Shown: positions 11,593-12,534 of the stretch, piece after piece
How positions within the stretch are numbered: position 1 is the first letter of the stretch
Layout: every line of letters begins with the position of its first letter
Assembly (NCBI GenBank): GCA_046758465.1
Contig: JBHIAG010000066.1
Coordinates: 1 to 12,534 of the forward strand
Length of the DNA stretch: 12,534 bases
Direction: 5' to 3'
From: JBHIAG01 sp046758465
GTDB lineage: Bacteria > Acidobacteriota > Terriglobia > Acidiferrales > 2-02-FULL-67-57
Program-made: the position numbers and the translations under genes
The notes under the pieces: generated by a model
The model's input: only the letters and a program-made list of their open reading frames with translations
Database searches by the model: none
What the model was told of the DNA's origin: nothing

Positions 11593-12534
11593 ATGGCGCT
11601 GATGTTCATCAACGGTGAGAGCGTTCCGGCCAAGAGCGGTCAGACCTATGAAGTGCGCAATCCCGCCACCGGCGAAGTGGTGGACACGGCCCCGAAAGGC
11701 GGGGTCGAAGACGTGCGCGCGGCCATCGCGGCGGCCGAGGCGGCTTTTCCCGCCTGGCGCGACACCGCGCCCGAAGCCCGCGGCCGGCTGCTGCACCAGG
11801 GCGCGGAACGCGTCCAGCAGAAGATTGACGAGCTGGCCGTGCTCGAAACCCAAGAGCAGGGCAAGTCCGTGGCCGAGTCCAAGCGCGAGATCGAGCACTT
11901 CCTGCACGGGCTGGAGTTCTACGCCGGGCTGGCGTCAAAAATTCGCGGCGCCTACGTGCCGCTGCCCGACGGCAAGATGTACGGCATGGTGATCAAGCAG
12001 CCCATCGGTGTCTGCGGCGGCATCGTGCCGTGGAACTTCCCCATTACGCTCATGGGCACCAAGGTCGGCCCGGCGCTGGCGGCGGGCAACACCATGATTG
12101 TCAAGCCGGCCAGCACCACCCCGCTCACCGCCGCCCGCAGCGTCGAGCTGTTGAACCAAGCCGGCCTGCCCAAGGGCGTGCTGAACCTCGTCAGCGGCCC
12201 GGGGGGTGTGGTGGGCGAGGAGTTGCTGCGCAACCCGCGCGTCCGCCGCGTTGCCTTTACTGGCGAGACCGGCACGGGCAAGCACGTCGCTGAAGTCGCT
12301 GGCCGCGAGATGAAGCGGCTGACGTTGGAGCTGGGCGGCAGCGATCCCATGATTGTCTGCGACGATGCCGACCTCGACCGCGCCGTCACCGCCGCCTCGG
12401 TCGGCCGCTTCTACAACTGCGGCCAAGCCTGCCTCGCTATCAAACGCCTCTACCTGTTTGCATCCATCTACGACCAGTTCGTCGAGAAGCTGATCGGCAA
12501 GGCGAAGCGGCTGAAGCTGGGTAACGGCCTCAAT
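11593..12534 (+). CDS. NAD(P)-dependent aldehyde dehydrogenase, 3' partial
   Basis: The first 314 residues of an enzyme of the aldehyde dehydrogenase superfamily (normally about 470-500 residues); the gene runs off the end of the window. It oxidises an aldehyde to the acid in the cytoplasm. Visible marks: MFINGE and NPATGEVV at the start, PWNFP (from about 146; Asn148 of the oxyanion hole), KPASTTPLTA in the cofactor site, FTGETGTG (near 222-229) for the dinucleotide, the general base Glu246 in LELGGSDP, and the nucleophile Cys280 in NCGQACLAIKRLY. The GQxC.A.KR environment resembles the succinate-semialdehyde/betaine-type branch, but the substrate cannot be set from this part. The gene follows a repeat cluster and a possible distant promoter, so it seems separate from RNase R. 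Confidence 0.95.
   Translation, partial: MALMFINGESVPAKSGQTYEVRNPATGEVVDTAPKGGVEDVRAAIAAAEAAFPAWRDTAPEARGRLLHQGAERVQQKIDELAVLETQEQGKSVAESKREIEHFLHGLEFYAGLASKIRGAYVPLPDGKMYGMVIKQPIGVCGGIVPWNFPITLMGTKVGPALAAGNTMIVKPASTTPLTAARSVELLNQAGLPKGVLNLVSGPGGVVGEELLRNPRVRRVAFTGETGTGKHVAEVAGREMKRLTLELGGSDPMIVCDDADLDRAVTAASVGRFYNCGQACLAIKRLYLFASIYDQFVEKLIGKAKRLKLGNGLN

Overview
This window looks like chromosome from a GC-rich, free-living bacterium. Multi-PAS sensor kinases, an ECF sigma/anti-sigma remnant, HEAT-repeat proteins and many short GC-rich dispersed palindromes together suggest a soil or sediment lineage such as Acidobacteriota. That placement is inference; no phylogenetic marker here settles it. 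All protein genes read on the + strand; the only minus-strand gene is one tRNA.

Bases 1-6951 form a tightly packed gene string: a 5'-truncated GAF/PAS sensor histidine kinase, an Rcp1-type single-domain response regulator, a receiver-first histidine kinase, a second single-domain receiver, a membrane-anchored HEAT-repeat protein and a membrane family 2 glycosyltransferase. The first four joints are overlaps (4, 4, 8 and 13 bases with the starts chosen here) and the last gap is 14 bases, so co-transcription and translational coupling are likely. The simplest reading is a two-kinase, two-receiver phosphorelay placed in one unit with a polysaccharide synthase, with the HEAT protein as a possible membrane adaptor between them.

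Bases 6952-8505 are a small-gene and repeat region. It holds a minus-strand tRNA with anticodon CAT and a good sigma-70-like promoter, a divergent 67-residue single-pass membrane protein, a GC-rich fold-back cluster, the sigma-4 tail of a decapitated ECF sigma factor, its adjoining zinc-finger anti-sigma factor (intact), and about 410 bases without a gene but with several palindromes and a CTCTGTG repeat.

Bases 8506-11231 carry a 69-residue two-helix membrane protein whose stop codon overlaps the GTG start of an RNase R-type exoribonuclease. The RNase R gene contains a roughly 57-codon in-frame insert built of the same dispersed repeats seen in the intergenic DNA, and a perfect 14-base tandem duplication. 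Bases 11232-11592 are another gene-poor stretch with a dense fold-back repeat cluster. The window ends inside an aldehyde dehydrogenase gene.

The points most worth following are the phosphorelay/HEAT/glycosyltransferase unit, the three 22-base hairpins that keep one loop while their stems co-vary, the repeat insert inside RNase R, and the orphaned anti-sigma factor beside its broken sigma gene.
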